In this document: piece after piece, positions 10,797 to 23,228 of the stretch
How positions within the stretch are numbered: the first letter of the stretch is position 1
Layout of the letters: every line of letters starts with the position of its first letter
Origin: Maniola hyperantus
Taxonomy: Eukaryota; Arthropoda; Insecta; Lepidoptera; Nymphalidae
DNA: 64,000 nt
NCBI RefSeq assembly: GCF_902806685.2
Contig: NC_048541.1
Coordinates: 2,167,465-2,231,464, forward strand
Reading direction: 5' to 3'
Made by a program: the position numbers and the translations under genes
The notes under the pieces: generated by a model
Databases searched by the model: none
Seen by the model: the letters and a program-made list of their open reading frames with translations, nothing else
What the model was told of the DNA's origin: nothing

Positions 10797-11085
10797 AAAA
10801 GCCGGTAAAGTGCGGGTCAGAGTGGCTCATGAATGGTTCCGTACCGTACCGATGTACAAGATATCCCACTTTTAATGTGATGCAAGTTGTAACCACAAAT
10901 TCAAGGTTTTCGGATTGTTCCCTTTACTGGTGCTATAAGACATTGCAACCTGGCAATTATGATTCTAGGTCAACGGGAACCCTATAGGTTTTCATTCCTT
11001 AACGGGTCTTGACAAACATGACAGACAGACAACCAACGAAGACGAAGTGAAATTGATCCTATAAGGGTTCTTACGGAACCCTAAA
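10797..11085 (-). repeat. Rpt-B, partial antisense copy
   Basis: Order of signatures: 'agccggtaaagtgcgggtca', 'taaccacaaattca', 'gattctaggtcaacggga', 'cagacagacaac', 'cctataagggttc', 'acggaaccct'. The 78-codon plus-strand frame starting at 10,751 comes from this repeat and is not a gene. Confidence 0.88.
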
Positions 11086-11383
11086 TTAAGCCAATTTAAA
11101 ACACGGATGGAAACAGTAAATAGAAAACAATATTTTGATAAATCAAATACTTGTAGAGATCGTTCACGAGGATAAATTGTATCCAGAAAAATTTCATTGG
11201 AATTCGTGTTTGATATTGCTATAGAGAAGGTCAAATTGTATTTCATGAATAAGTAGACCTACAAAGTTTGAATAACACGAACCTTTGCGCAATGTTTCTT
11301 TGATTTATAAAAAAAAGTGATTTATTGGGTAGCAAGTATTGGAGATGGAGATTTGGGTAATGGAGAGTCGAGGTTTTTGATAT
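11086..11383. other. Intergenic, nothing recognised
   Basis: No gene or repeat boundary is visible. Confidence 0.35.
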
Positions 11384-11480
11384 AAGTCCCGCAAATTGCT
11401 ATTGCGCTGGAACCATGTCTCATTAACATCGAAATGAAGTCATTTTGACGTCCGCCGAAATAAAAATATACCATCAGCTC

Positions 11481-12512
11481 CAGAGGCGGATTATCCCTAA
11501 GGCAAACAAGGCACGTGCCTATAGGGGCGCGAGGTTACGAAGGGGCGCGTGCGATCATGTAGAGTTGGGTTTCTATTAAAGATGGGCGTTATTGGCTATT
11601 TACGGCAACGGTTAATCAACAGTTACTTAGTTTCAATACCGATATTGTTAACCGTTGCCGAATATCGGTATCAGAGTTGTGTTTCAACTAATTTAATATG
11701 CGCAACGCGCAGCGGTTTCCGTAGTAGTAACTAAGCTAGCTGCCGTATCAATACCGTCTGTATAGCTAGCGCGCGCATATTCACTAAAATAAAACCAATT
11801 TTACTTTCATGAATATCGTGAAGTAATCACAACCTTAAGTTCATAGCAGCAAAGTTTAATTTGATCATTGACATAGGTCAAACTATAGTGGACGCCTGCA
11901 CGAATAGTTTGCCACAGTCCAGTTAACCAAAAACATTTCGTGAAGATTGATAAACCAAAGAGGACCTTATCTCTATTACTCTAAGGCTAACTGTATTTAG
12001 AATGATAGATCAAAGTGTAATGGACAAGTACTTGTACAGTTAAGCCTTAGCGTAATAGAGATAAGGTCGGCTTTGGTTTACCAAGTTCTTAGTTACTAAG
12101 CCGGTAGCCAATAACCGCTCCTTCTCAGCTTTCAGTGAAAGAAAGAAAGAGAAGGCATAATTATTGCGTTTCTAGTTACCAAAAAACCAAACAATGCATT
12201 GTCAGTTGCCAGTTGGCAGTGTTGCGTTGTCAGGTGGTTCGTCATAGATGATAACTGAAAACCGTTGCTAGCTACGACAATAACGCTACGGTACGCTATA
12301 GGCACGGCAGCGGTTTTGAGTTAAGTTAAGCTATAGCGGACACATGTCTAGTTTCTATACAAAATCTTGGAGTGACGGCCTCTTCTATAATATAGCAAAG
12401 TGTAAAGTCTTCACTCGGTCACTTAGTATAATCACCAACTACCAGCTTTGCAATTATAGTAATGGCTATGAGATGCTTGCCTAGGGCGCTCTCGACATTT
12501 AATCCGCCTCTG
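11481..12512. mobile_element. Non-autonomous hAT-type transposon (1,032 bp)
   Basis: The termini are cagaggcggattat and 'taatccgcctctg' (inverted, 13 bp). The flanks atcagctc (11,473-11,480) and atcggctc (12,513-12,520) are an 8-bp target-site duplication with one mismatch. CAG-type ends with 8-bp duplications are diagnostic of hAT elements. I see no transposase; open frames inside are short. A second, truncated copy of the same end lies at 54,697-54,775. Confidence 0.88.
11951..12082. mobile_element. Hairpin MITE inside the hAT element
   Basis: The arms 'ccttatctctattactctaa' and 'cgtaatagagataagg' extend outward to 'aaaccaaag'/'ctttggttta' with ~50-bp arms. This gives a third level of nesting in this locus. 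Confidence 0.82.
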
Positions 12513-12586
12513 ATCGGCTCGAAATTTCAGTCTAGAGCTGACGTCACTAAAATGGCTACCACGCGCATCAGCAATTTGCGGGACTT

Positions 12587-12868
12587 GTAACAACTATACG
12601 ACTCGTTCCAACGGTACATTGATGTTGGAAGAGGACCCATCCCTACGTCATTCTAAGCCGTGGTCCGAGCCTCACAGGAGACGCACTTAGGGCGTTTGTG
12701 CACTTTGCCCCCCGACGCTATAGCGGCCAGTAGGGCCCTACGCAGCATAGTCAATCCGAAACAACACCTAAAAAATCGCAACGAGTCCGTAACGTTGTAT
12801 TCGTTCAGTAACTCGTATCGCCTCGATATTATAGTGGAGATTGGCCCGTAAGAGTTTTATGGAATTTG
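12587..12868. other. Intergenic, nothing recognised
   Basis: Moderate-GC sequence with one 63-codon frame (12,660-12,851) of no recognisable family. Confidence 0.35.
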
Positions 12869-12884
12869 GTGACACAGCGAGACT

Positions 12885-13380
12885 TCTTCTTCTTCTTCCT
12901 CACCTTATCCCACGCTACGTGGGGTCGGCACAACATATCTTCTTCGTCCACTCACTTCTGTCATCCGTCAACGTATTATCTTCCGAGTTTCTGACTGGTT
13001 CTACTCGGTAGGAACGGCATTCGGAACCAGTGGTAAATTAAACTAGTTGACGATTCAAACGCACTTGTAAAAGTTTACTTGAATAAAAATCTATTCTTAT
13101 TTTATATCTATTGACTTGCAATTGTGCATTGTAAGGTCTGCATCTCCTGAGGATGCTTCGGTGTCGGGGCGAAGCGTGCGTCGAGTGTGTTTTGGGATTT
13201 GTGTGGTGCTGCGTGGTGGTGGTGCGGGTGCGTATTGCTTGCCTGGTAGCTGCTTTTCCTGCATGGTTAGCAGTGGGAGGGCGGGCGGTGCATTTCGCAT
13301 GTTAATGTGTTATGATTATAGCAAATTAAGCTTTTGGTTCATTGTATAAAATCAATTCTATTTTTTTCTATTCTATCCTC
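12885..13380 (-). mobile_element. Retroposed element with 16-bp target duplication
   Basis: It is flanked by gtgacacagcgagact (12,869-12,884) and gtggcacagcgagact (13,381-13,396), a 16-bp duplication with one mismatch. On the minus strand it ends in a (GAA)n-like tail (12,885-12,900). The interior 13,160-13,350 is shared with 54,968-55,163 (agcaaattaagcttttggtt). No coding capacity is recognised. Confidence 0.78.
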
Positions 13381-13404
13381 GTGGCACAGCGAGACTATCG
13401 CCGC

Positions 13405-13500
13405 GATACTCTCGCTTGGAGATGGCGCCTAATGGGAACGACGTCGACCTCCTATTCGGAAGGTTAGGGGTTAAATCCCGGGCACGCACCTCTAACTAAG
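13405..13500 (+). mobile_element. SINE-1 head fragment
   Basis: The promoter-like 'cctaatgg', the degenerate B-box 'ggggttaaatcccggg', then 'cacgcacctctaact', as in the other SINE-1 heads. Confidence 0.65.
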
Positions 13501-13789
13501 TATTCGGTTTTCATTATAAGAGCATCGTTGCCGCGAAGACATCGTGCATCGTGCAGGCGCAAAGTAATTCGTGTGAAATAATAACGTCTTACTGGTTTAA
13601 AAGACTCTGAATAAATAATATGATGCACTTTTAAAGGTAGGTAATATAATGTGTTATTTCCTTGAAAGCTTTAAGCCAGGCAAGCTAATAAATAACCACC
13701 TACGACTATCTAAGTAACTACATAGATTCGCCCTAGTAACATTACTATTTTATGCGGACCTACCTAGTTGAAATATTTATACTCTTACT
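13501..13789. other. Intergenic, nothing recognised
   Basis: AT-rich, no feature. Confidence 0.35.
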
Positions 13790-13945
13790 AAAATGATGCC
13801 CGTGTCTTCATCCACATGGATTTAAGTATTTTAGTTCCCACGGGAAATTTTTTTTTTGGGATAAAAAGTAGTCTATGTCTATATGAGTCTCTGGGATGCA
13901 AGCTACGTTTGTAGCGTCAGGAGAGATCGCAGTCAAGGGCTACCT
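13790..13945 (+). repeat. Rpt-A copy, partial
   Basis: Signatures 'tcttcatccacatggattta', 'gggataaaaagtagtctatg' and 'gggatgcaagcta'. The poly-T stretch and missing 3' half show decay. Confidence 0.75.
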
Positions 13946-13969
13946 AACTTATCTATATAGGAATAAAAA

Positions 13970-14600
13970 ATCAGTCAAGTTAAAGTAGGACTCGCACATC
14001 AAGGATTTCGTACCATCGTACAAGGAATGCCTAACACTTTTTCTTTTAATTTTCATGGCGTCCATTTTGAAATTGTGATTATTTTATTGTTATAGCGGCA
14101 ATAGAAATGCACATTCTGTGAAAATTTCAACACAGACAGACAGACGGATGGACATCGGAGCTTTGTAATATGGTCGCGTCGGCACTCTTCGGGGTAGGGA
14201 ACCCTAAGAAATAAAAACTTTCAGTGCGAGTCAGGTTCGCGCAACGAGGGTTCCGTACTTCAGTCGTATTTTTTCGACATTTTGCACGATAATTCAAAAA
14301 CTATGATACATAAAAATAAATAAAAATCTGTTTTAGAATGCACAGGTGAAGGCCTTCCATATGATACCCCACTTGATATAGTTATCTTACTTCCAAAATT
14401 GAAAATACTAATTATTAGTTCATGACCACCATTTTTTCCCCCCGAATGTCTGCTATAAGACCTACCTACCTGCCTAATTTCATGATTCTAGGTCAACGGG
14501 AAGTACCCTGTAGGTTTCTTGACCGACCGACAGACAGACAGACAACAAAGTGATCCTATAAGGGTTCCGTTTTTCCTTTTGAGGTACGGCACCCTAAAAA
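13970..14600 (-). repeat. Two adjacent Rpt-B copies, antisense
   Basis: 13,970-14,210 is a diverged relative ('gtaccatcgtacaaggaatg'). 14,215-14,600 is a better copy with 'cgagtcaggttcgcgcaacg', 'attctaggtcaacgggaagt' and 'cctataagggttccg'. They lie immediately upstream of the first detected transporter exon. Confidence 0.85.
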
Positions 14601-14643
14601 AGACTAACATCATGATGATTCTAACGATGATGACCATTTTCAG

Positions 14644-14765
14644 GTGAAGACTTCAAGAGACGTCAGCAAGGAATGTCGGGTCGGGTTCCTCAGCTATACC
14701 GACACATGCGTGAAGGTTTTCAAACACGGCCCAAAAGGGTTAAGAACGTACACCGATTTTGTAAG
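14644..14765 (+). CDS. SLC36-like exon a
   Basis: The acceptor ttttcag is at 14,637-14,643 with a ctaac branch-like motif upstream. The exon encodes 40 residues plus two bases, including FLSYTDTCVKVFKHGPKGLR, the cytosolic loop after span 2 of PAT proteins. The donor is ag|gtcaga. An alternative donor (ttt|gtaagg) five bases earlier would break the frame with exon b, so 14,765 is preferred. Confidence 0.83.
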
Positions 14766-17700
14766 GTCAGATTCACGTAATAGAACTTATACCTAGCCGT
14801 GATAGCCTAATGGTGAAGATGTCGGCCTCCTAGTCGTGGGCCTGGGGTTCGATCCCGCATGCACCTCTAACTTTTGGAGTAATGTGCCTTGCTTTAACGG
14901 TGAAGGCAAACATCGTGACGAAACCTGCATGCTTGAGAGTTCTCCATAAAGTTCTCAAAGGTGTGTGAAGCAATATTCCTTGGCAGCGTAGTAGCCTATG
15001 GATATACCCTTCTTACTCTGAGCGGAGACCCGTTCTCAGTAGTGAACCGACGAGAAGTCGGTTGATGTCTTGTTATCACGATTATCCATACTAATTTCCA
15101 TATTTAATATTATAAATGCGATAGTGTGTCTGTCTGTCTGTCTGCTAGCTTTTCACGGCTCATCCGTTCAACCGATTTTAACGAAATTTGGTACAGAGAT
15201 AGCTTGCATCCCGGGGAAGGGCATATGCTACTTTTTATCCCGGAAAATCAAAGAGTTCCAACAGGACTTTTAAAAACCTAATTCCACGCGGATGAAGTCG
15301 CGGGCATCAGCTAGTAGAAAATAACTAGTCTTTCTTACTTGTTCGCAGGCATTTTGTAGACTACGCCATGGCCGGTGTGTGCCTCGGGGGGACGAGCGTT
15401 TACGTCATCTTCATAGCCTCCTCCTTGAAGAATGTGAGTTACTTTCTGCAACAATAGATATCAATACGATCTGCCGACCTCATATGCGGTGTCATAAATT
15501 AAAGGTGGCAAATTCAGATCTCGGTTGGGACACTTTGGAGATAGCAGTCAAGACTTGTCATCAAATAAAAATTAAAAGCAAAAAGTACCTAAGTACCAGA
15601 TTTTTACCAACGGGTTATGATTTTGCTAGCAGTAAAATTATTACTATAGTTTTAATGTAATTATAGTTATTACTCAATCGCTTGCACCTATTAAGCTAGG
15701 AAGAAATGTAGGAGAAAATCGGGCACTAAATAATAGGTAGGTACATATTATAGTACGTAGTAGTAGTTTGACGACCTCCCTGGCGCAGTGGTGAGCGCTG
15801 TGGTCTTAATAGTGGGAGGTCCCGGGTTCGATTCCTGGCAGGGGTTTGGAATTTTATAATTTCTAAATTTCTGGTCTGGTCTGGTGGGAGGCTTCGGCCG
15901 TGGCTAGTTATCACCCTACCGGCAAAGCCGTGCCGCCAAGCGATTTAGCGTTCCGGTACGATGCCGTGTAGAAACCAAAGGGGTATGGGTTTAATAAAAA
16001 CTGCCATACCCCTTCCAGGTTAGCCCGCTATCATCTTAGACTGCATCATCACTTACCACCAGGTGAGATTGCAGTCAAGGGCTAACTTGTATCTGAATAA
16101 AAAAAAAAAAAAAAAAGTAGATATACGGTCGAGCAATCGGTGTGGGGACGCCCGCACATCCATTCAGCCGCCGCGCTAGCCCGTTGCGGGATAACGCGGG
16201 TGACGTGCGGGTATAGGGGCGTCCCCCCGCCTTATACGCCGATTGCCATCTCGACCTGTCGCGAGCTATTTCGGTTGCTATAGGTATCAAGCCTTACAAA
16301 ACTTTTGGAGAACTTCCGCGAGCATAATATTTCATTATTCATTTTCATTTTTAGCATTTCGTACCAATACCACAGAATATATAGTACTAACGCCAAGACT
16401 TTGACTTGTGAAAAAAATCTTTAAGAAAATAACCAAGTAAAAGGAATTGTTTTCCTAAATAATTATTTTAAGTATTCCAAGAATCATGAAAATGGATCCT
16501 GCGTAATAAATTTACAAAAAAATATCTGTGAGATTTTTATAACTGAACGCATTACGAAAAGCAAAAATAAAATTGTAATTTTTACAAAAAAACCTGTTAA
16601 TGAAGATAAAAACTGCGAACTTTGTTGAAAATTTAGCTAATCCCACGTGTTGAGTGTGTTTAGGCGGGATTACACGGCTGAGCGAAACTCAATTAAAGCT
16701 CCATTTAAACGCGTTGGTATCTACTAATTACTTACTGGCAACACGTAGATACAATCAGTACCCTTATTATAAATGCTAAAGTGTGTTTGTTTGTTGGTTT
16801 GTCCTTCAATAACGTCGCAACGGTGCAACGGATTGACGTGATTTTTTGCATGGGTATAGTTAAAACCTGTAGAGTGAGATATGCTAATTTTTATCCCGGA
16901 AAATCAAAGAGTTCCCCACGGGATTTTTAAAAACCTAAATCCACGCGTACGAAGTCGCGGGCATCAGCTAGTTATTTATAAACTGCTGACTGACTGACTG
17001 GTTGACTGACTGATCTATCAACGCATAGCTCAAACTACTGGACGGATTGGGCTAAAATTTGGCTTGCAGATAGCTATTATAACGTAGAAAGGATTTTTGA
17101 AACTTCGACGCCTGAGAGTGGTCAAAGATTCAAGCAAGTAATTTAATTGTCTCTGGTCTGGTCTGGTGGTGAGTTAGGGCTGTGGCTAAAATCGTGCCGC
17201 TAAGCGATTTAGCGTTCCGTACCCGTAGTACAAGATTTTACGTCTCACCAAACCAAACCAAATTCGAGAGTCGAAATACTTCCGCGTTACAGTAAACTGG
17301 ATCTTATAAGCCTTGTTTTAAAGCTCAAGTTTGTCTACACTTCTACAGCCAGCGCTCCAAGCGGAAACACTGCGAAATTAAAATCAGTGGCATTGAATAT
17401 TTGACTTCAATTCAAGGCTGTTTAGGTCCATTTTACTGTAACGCGGATAGGGCCGTGGCCCATGTGGTGTTAGTAAATAAGTACACAATATTTAAAAACT
17501 TAAGAACTATGTTAGTACGTACAGCTTATGATATTTATCTTCAACTATTCGTAGGTAAAATACTCGCTTGCAAATTACTCCTCTGTAGATTACTTTCTTG
17601 TAGATTCCCACACATCTCGGTTTTCCTATTAAATATGACAAACTTGCGATATAAAATTCCAGTAGGCCACATGCTCTCGTCCATGAAAACACTTAACTTA

Positions 17701-20700
17701 TCCTTAGGAATATAGAACTTATATGCCGCATAACCTTTTTTCTGTTTCATATTTACGCTTTCTACGACTATAGACGACGATAATAGTACCTACGTTTCCT
17801 AATACACGTATTCATAGGGGGTGGTGATTAATAGCTATTTACACAGAAGCTTGGAAGGGCTGGGCTTCTTCAGAGAATCGCAACATTTACTTATTGTTAT
17901 GACGTCATGCTAAAACCAACATGGTGATATGATAAGGAAAATGAAGACGAAATTGAAACAAGATTGATTTCAAGTAAAAGCCTACTCTCACTCAGCTTAT
18001 TATTGAAGATCGATCGTAAAGGAAAACATTTTCCCAATAAGTCACGATGTATCCAATCTCGTCAGTTTCCTAAATGAAAATTGGCTTAAAAGCTTATGTC
18101 AAAGATGTTATAAAAGTTCAGATGGAGAAAGCTGTTCGTATTTTAAGAAGGAAGAAAAATTCTTACGCATGTGTGTGATACGAATGTGTAGCGTACACAG
18201 ACTACTTACATAAATTAATTATCTAATTATATAAAAGGAAAAGGTGACTGACTGACTGACTGACTGGTCTATCAACGCACAGCTCAAACAACTGGACAGA
18301 TCGGACTGATGCAGGTAGCTATTGTGACGTAGGCATCCGCTAAGAAAGGAGTTTTAAAAATTCAACCCCTAAGGGGCTGAAATAGGGGTTTGAAATTTGT
18401 GTAGTCCACGCGGACAAAGTCGCGAGCATAAAGAATATGCACTTTTCGGTAAAACGACACCTACAAACATGCTTCAAAACATGGCGGCCCGTTCCCAGTC
18501 TATAGAAGACTTTGGCTTGCTCATCATCACCATCATGATTATCAATCGATAGACGTACCGGTTGGACAAAGGTCTCATGTAGGGGCCTAAATACGCCAAG
18601 GTCCTGCGACGCCTGAATCCAGCGGCTCCTCACGACTCGTTTGATGTCGTCTGAACACCTAGAGGGGGTCTTCCAACGTTGCGCTCTCCGGTGCGAGGGC
18701 GCTATATTCCTTGGCACCCAAAACGTCTATCGATTTTCCGAACTATGTGTCCTGCCCATTGCCATTTCAGCTTTGCAACCCGTTGAGCTATGTCGGTTAC
18801 TCTGATTCTTCTACGGATCTCTGCATTTCGGATTTGATCACTTAAGCTACGTCTTTGGTTTATACCCATCTATACAGAGTGTAACCAGAACGCTAGCAAA
18901 AACGAAGACAGGTGAAACTACTGATGATTACTAATAGGTATATGATAATACCAAAAAACTAAAAAGCCGCGAAAAAATCTAAAAAAATATCCTATATTTG
19001 GTAAAATTTCACGATATACATACACGATACGGGCAAATAAAACATCTGACTGACGCTAGAGCTCAACGAACGTTACATAAGTAGGCCATTCGGAGTTAAT
19101 GCTACGTCGTAGGCATTGACCCGAGTTTTGCACGCTATACCTACATTGCGGGATTGAAGAATACTAAATCACTAAAACTACAAAATGAGGCAAATGGTTA
19201 TTGGTATTGGATTGTGTTTAGGTAGTATAACAATAAAGCAAAGTTTTTGCTAGGGTTCTGGTTACACCCGTAGAATAAAATACTCACAAATTCATAGTGG
19301 AACAATTTTTCAGCCATTCCAAGTAAGTACTTATACAATTACTAAAAATACTGTAAAATCTTCAGTTTTTACACATTTATGCACCAATAGTTTGCGCAAA
19401 TCGAACGGAACTGACTTGGTAGATACCTACTTGGTTTAGGTATTGTTATCACTTGCACTGGCTCCAACGGTCACTAACCCGGGGTATTGATCTCGCGCCA
19501 CATGATATTGGACTTTATATCAAATAATTACGATTTATTACACAATAACCGTTCCTCTCGTCTGTCTTTTATTGTAACTACACTGTAACAGAGGTATTGA
19601 AGAGTAGACGTTCATGAAAAAAATGATTAGTTATAGGTAGCTTACCTACGATCTCTGCTATTTTTAAATATTTCGTCTGTTTACCTGTCTCGCTCTTTCC
19701 CATGCATCGTAACGTTTGGCCTTTTTCACGAGTGCCCAAAAGGAGTATAATGATTTCAGGGTTCATGTATGTACGTATGTGAGTTTCTTTATTCCACCAT
19801 AACTTCTGAATGCCTGAATAAATTTGAATGTATTGAGTATCGTTAGAACTCTTAACGGTCTATAATTTTTTAAATTCACTATTTTACTTTTAATAAATTA
19901 CTTTTTACCTTCTTATAGATAGCTCGATTTTGGCTGGGCAGTCGTGTTTTTAGGGTTCCGTACCTCAAAAGGAAAAAATAAACCCTGATAGGATCACTTT
20001 GTTGTCTGTCTTTCTGTCCGTATGTCCGTCGTGTCTGCCAAGAAAACCTATAGGGTAGGTACTTCCCGTTGACCTAGAATCATGAAATTTGGTAGGTAGG
20101 TAGGTCTTATAGCACAAGTGAAAGAATAAATCCGAAAACCGTGAATTTGTGCATCACAGAAAAAAAACTAAAATGTGTTCATGAACAACAACATCACAGA
20201 AAAAAAATGTGTTCATGAATTAATTATAGTATTTTTAATGGGTGGGTATATGATATGAAATATATACCCACCCAGTACACCTACTTGTAACTTCTAAAAC
20301 AGATTTTCAATTATTTTTATGCATAATAGTTTTTGATTTATCGTGCAAAATAACGAAAAAATACTTCTGTAATACGGAACCCTCGGTGCGCGAGTCTGAG
20401 CCGTACTTGGCCGGTTTTTTATTTGAATGTAGAGGGAATCTTCAGAACGAATGAACAGATTTTGGAAATTCTTTTACTCATAGATATAGTCCGCGATATG
20501 TCGAGATGGCAATCGGGGTGTGAGGCGAGAGGATGCCTTGCAGACCCGCACGTCACCCGCGCTCGCCCGCACCGGGTTAGCGTGGGGGGTGTGCGGGGCG
20601 TTCCAACCCCGATTGCCCTCTCGACCTGTCGCGTACTTTCTTCTTGTCTTTCGTCTGATCTCTACAACGCCACGGCCACGGACAGATGTTATTCTTATAG

Positions 20701-23194
20701 ACAGACAAAACGGCCAAACTTATTTAACACCCCACTTTGCGCGTCCGTGGTTATAATGTCCTTCATTAAGTGAAAAGCGTAATAAAACTTGCTATTATGT
20801 AGCATTAGGCAATAAACATTAATTACCTACTTATATAATAAAAGCGGTTCTCGCTATCGGGAGGTCTAGGGTTCGATCCCGAGCACGCACCAACTTTTCG
20901 GAGTTATGTGCAACTAGCTGATGCCGGCGACTTCGTTCATGTGGATTTAGGTTTTTAAAAATCCTGTGGGAACTCGTTGATTTTCTGGGATAAAAAGTAG
21001 TCACTCTCTGGTTCTTTGACTATACCCATGCAAAAAATCATGTCAATCCGTTGCTCTGTTGCGACGTGATTGAAGGACAAACCAACACACCTACAAACCA
21101 ATAAACCAACAAACAGACACACTTTCGCATTTATAATAAGGGTACTGATTAAGTAAATAACATATCAAAGGGAAACATTGTGAAGAAACCTACATGCCTG
21201 AAAGTTTTCCATAATGTTCTCAAAGGTGCCTACCAATCCGCACTTGGTCAGCGTGGTGTACCTACTATCGTCAAACCCTTCTCGTTCTGAGGAGAGACCT
21301 GTTCTTTGTAGTCAGCCGATGGCGAGCTGATGATGATGATGGTCTTAAGAAGTCTGCTCCATTACAGATTGGCAATTATTTATATCCGGGGAACATATTG
21401 GTACTCGGTGGAGCTCAACTGAAGGGGGGCTGCTGGTACCCCTGGTAATCCTGACTCAGATCAGACACCTCAAGTTCCTGGTGCCGTTCTCGGTATTTGG
21501 CGACCTGTGCCTGCTCGTGACCTGCTGCAACACTTTCCAGGAAGTGTGAAGTCTGCCAATTCGCAATTGTTCAGCGTGGTGTACTATAGTCAAACCATTC
21601 TCGTTCTGAGAAGAGACCTGTCCTCAGTAGTGGGCTGGTGGCGAGCTGATGATGATGATGCAATGGTCTTAAGAAGTCTGCTCCCTTACAGATTGGCGAT
21701 TATTTCTATCCGGGGAACTTATACCCGGTGGAGCTCTACTGCGGGGTGCTGCTGGTACCCCTGGTACTGCTGACTCAGATCAGACACCTCAAGTTCCTGG
21801 TGCCGTTCTCGGTATTTGGCAACCTGTGCCTGCTCGTGACCTGCTGCAAGTTGCAACACTTTCCAGGAAGTGTGAAGTCTGCCAATTCGCAATTGGTCAG
21901 CGTGGTGTACTATACAGTCAAACCATTCTCGTTCTGAGGAGAGACCTGTCCTCAGTAGTGGGCTGGTGGCGAGCTGATGATGATGATGCAATGGTCTTAA
22001 GAAGTCTGCTCCCTTACAGATTGGCGATTATTTCTATCCGGGGAACATATACCCAGTGGAGCTCTACTGCGGGGTGCTGCTGGTACCCCTGGTACTGCTG
22101 ACTCAGATCAGACACCTCAAGTTCCTGGTGCCGTTCTCGGTGTTTGCCAACCTGTGCCTGCTGGTGACCTTCGTCGTGACCTGCTACTACACTTTCCAGG
22201 ATATACCCAACGTGGCCAATGTGAAGCTTTTCAATAGTGTCCGAGGATGGCCCCTGTTTTTGAGGTGAGGAAACGTGCCATATATAACAACTTTTAACAA
22301 GTAATTTAAAATTTATTTTATTAACTTTTTTTTTTTTTAATACAATAAAACTTAAAGCTAGCCTTATCTAATTACTATATAAATCATGACCGCGTGGAAT
22401 GGTGCCAAGAATACTGGCTGCATTTCCGCGCTGGACAGCCAGGCTGATCCGTTGCGCAAAAAATGAGCCAGCCCTTCTGTCACCAGTTGAGGCTATTAAT
22501 CGCGGTGAAATGTCTCGTAAAAAATTTTTTGCACTAAGACTCCATGGCCCCAGGGTCTCCACGGCAAACGGCACAAAAATGTAACTCTCTATAAGAGAGG
22601 CATACTTGCGCCGCTTGCCGTTTTCAGCTGTTTCTGCTGCGGCTCCCGGTCTTGATGCTGTCTTCCTGATATGACACGGGGCCAATGTGTCAACGCAAGT
22701 TGCGTCCCACATTAGCGCCCGTCCCCGTTCCCAGGGAACCAGCGTCAATCCATCAGGTCTCTTGCCATCATCCCGACTAATCCCTGCCGGCTCAATGAGC
22801 GCAGGAATATTTATGGTGGCAAGAACTCTTTTAATTGTATCGTTAAGAGAGCCATGCCTAAACAGCCTACCGCTTTGGCAAGAGAGTCCGTGGATTCCAA
22901 ATTTATCAACCTCTTTTCCACACGGACATCTGTGCTGATGGCACAGTGGTGTTCCCAATCTGAGACCTAGAGCCACACGAAAACTTTCGTTATCTAGTTT
23001 TTATTAACTAGCTAATGCCCGTGACTTCGTTCGCGTGGATTTAGTTTGAAACAACCTTGACCACGATTTAATTTTTTTGCGTGATGTAACCACAAATTCA
23101 CGGTTTTCAGATTTTCCCCTAATGTCTATAAGACCTACCTACCTTCCAAATTTCATGATTCTAGGTCAACGGGAAGTACCCTGCAGGTTTCTGG

Positions 23195-23228
<34 letters not shown>

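Larger units (their letters stand above)
11384..12586. mobile_element. TIR MITE-2, copy 3, split by a hAT insertion
   Basis: The left half is 11,384-11,480 (aagtcccgcaaattgctatt ... accatcagctc) and the right half 12,513-12,586 (atcggctcgaaatttcag ... gcaatttgcgggactt). Removing 11,481-12,512 and one copy of the 8-bp duplication restores a normal ~163-bp MITE-2. Confidence 0.92.

Noticed and set aside
15776..15850. tRNA gene
   Set aside because: tRNA-like head of a ~330-bp SINE with poly(A) tail; no closed cloverleaf.
22399..22938. Plus-strand open frames opposite the LINE fragment
   Set aside because: Shadows of the 202-codon minus-strand LINE frame.
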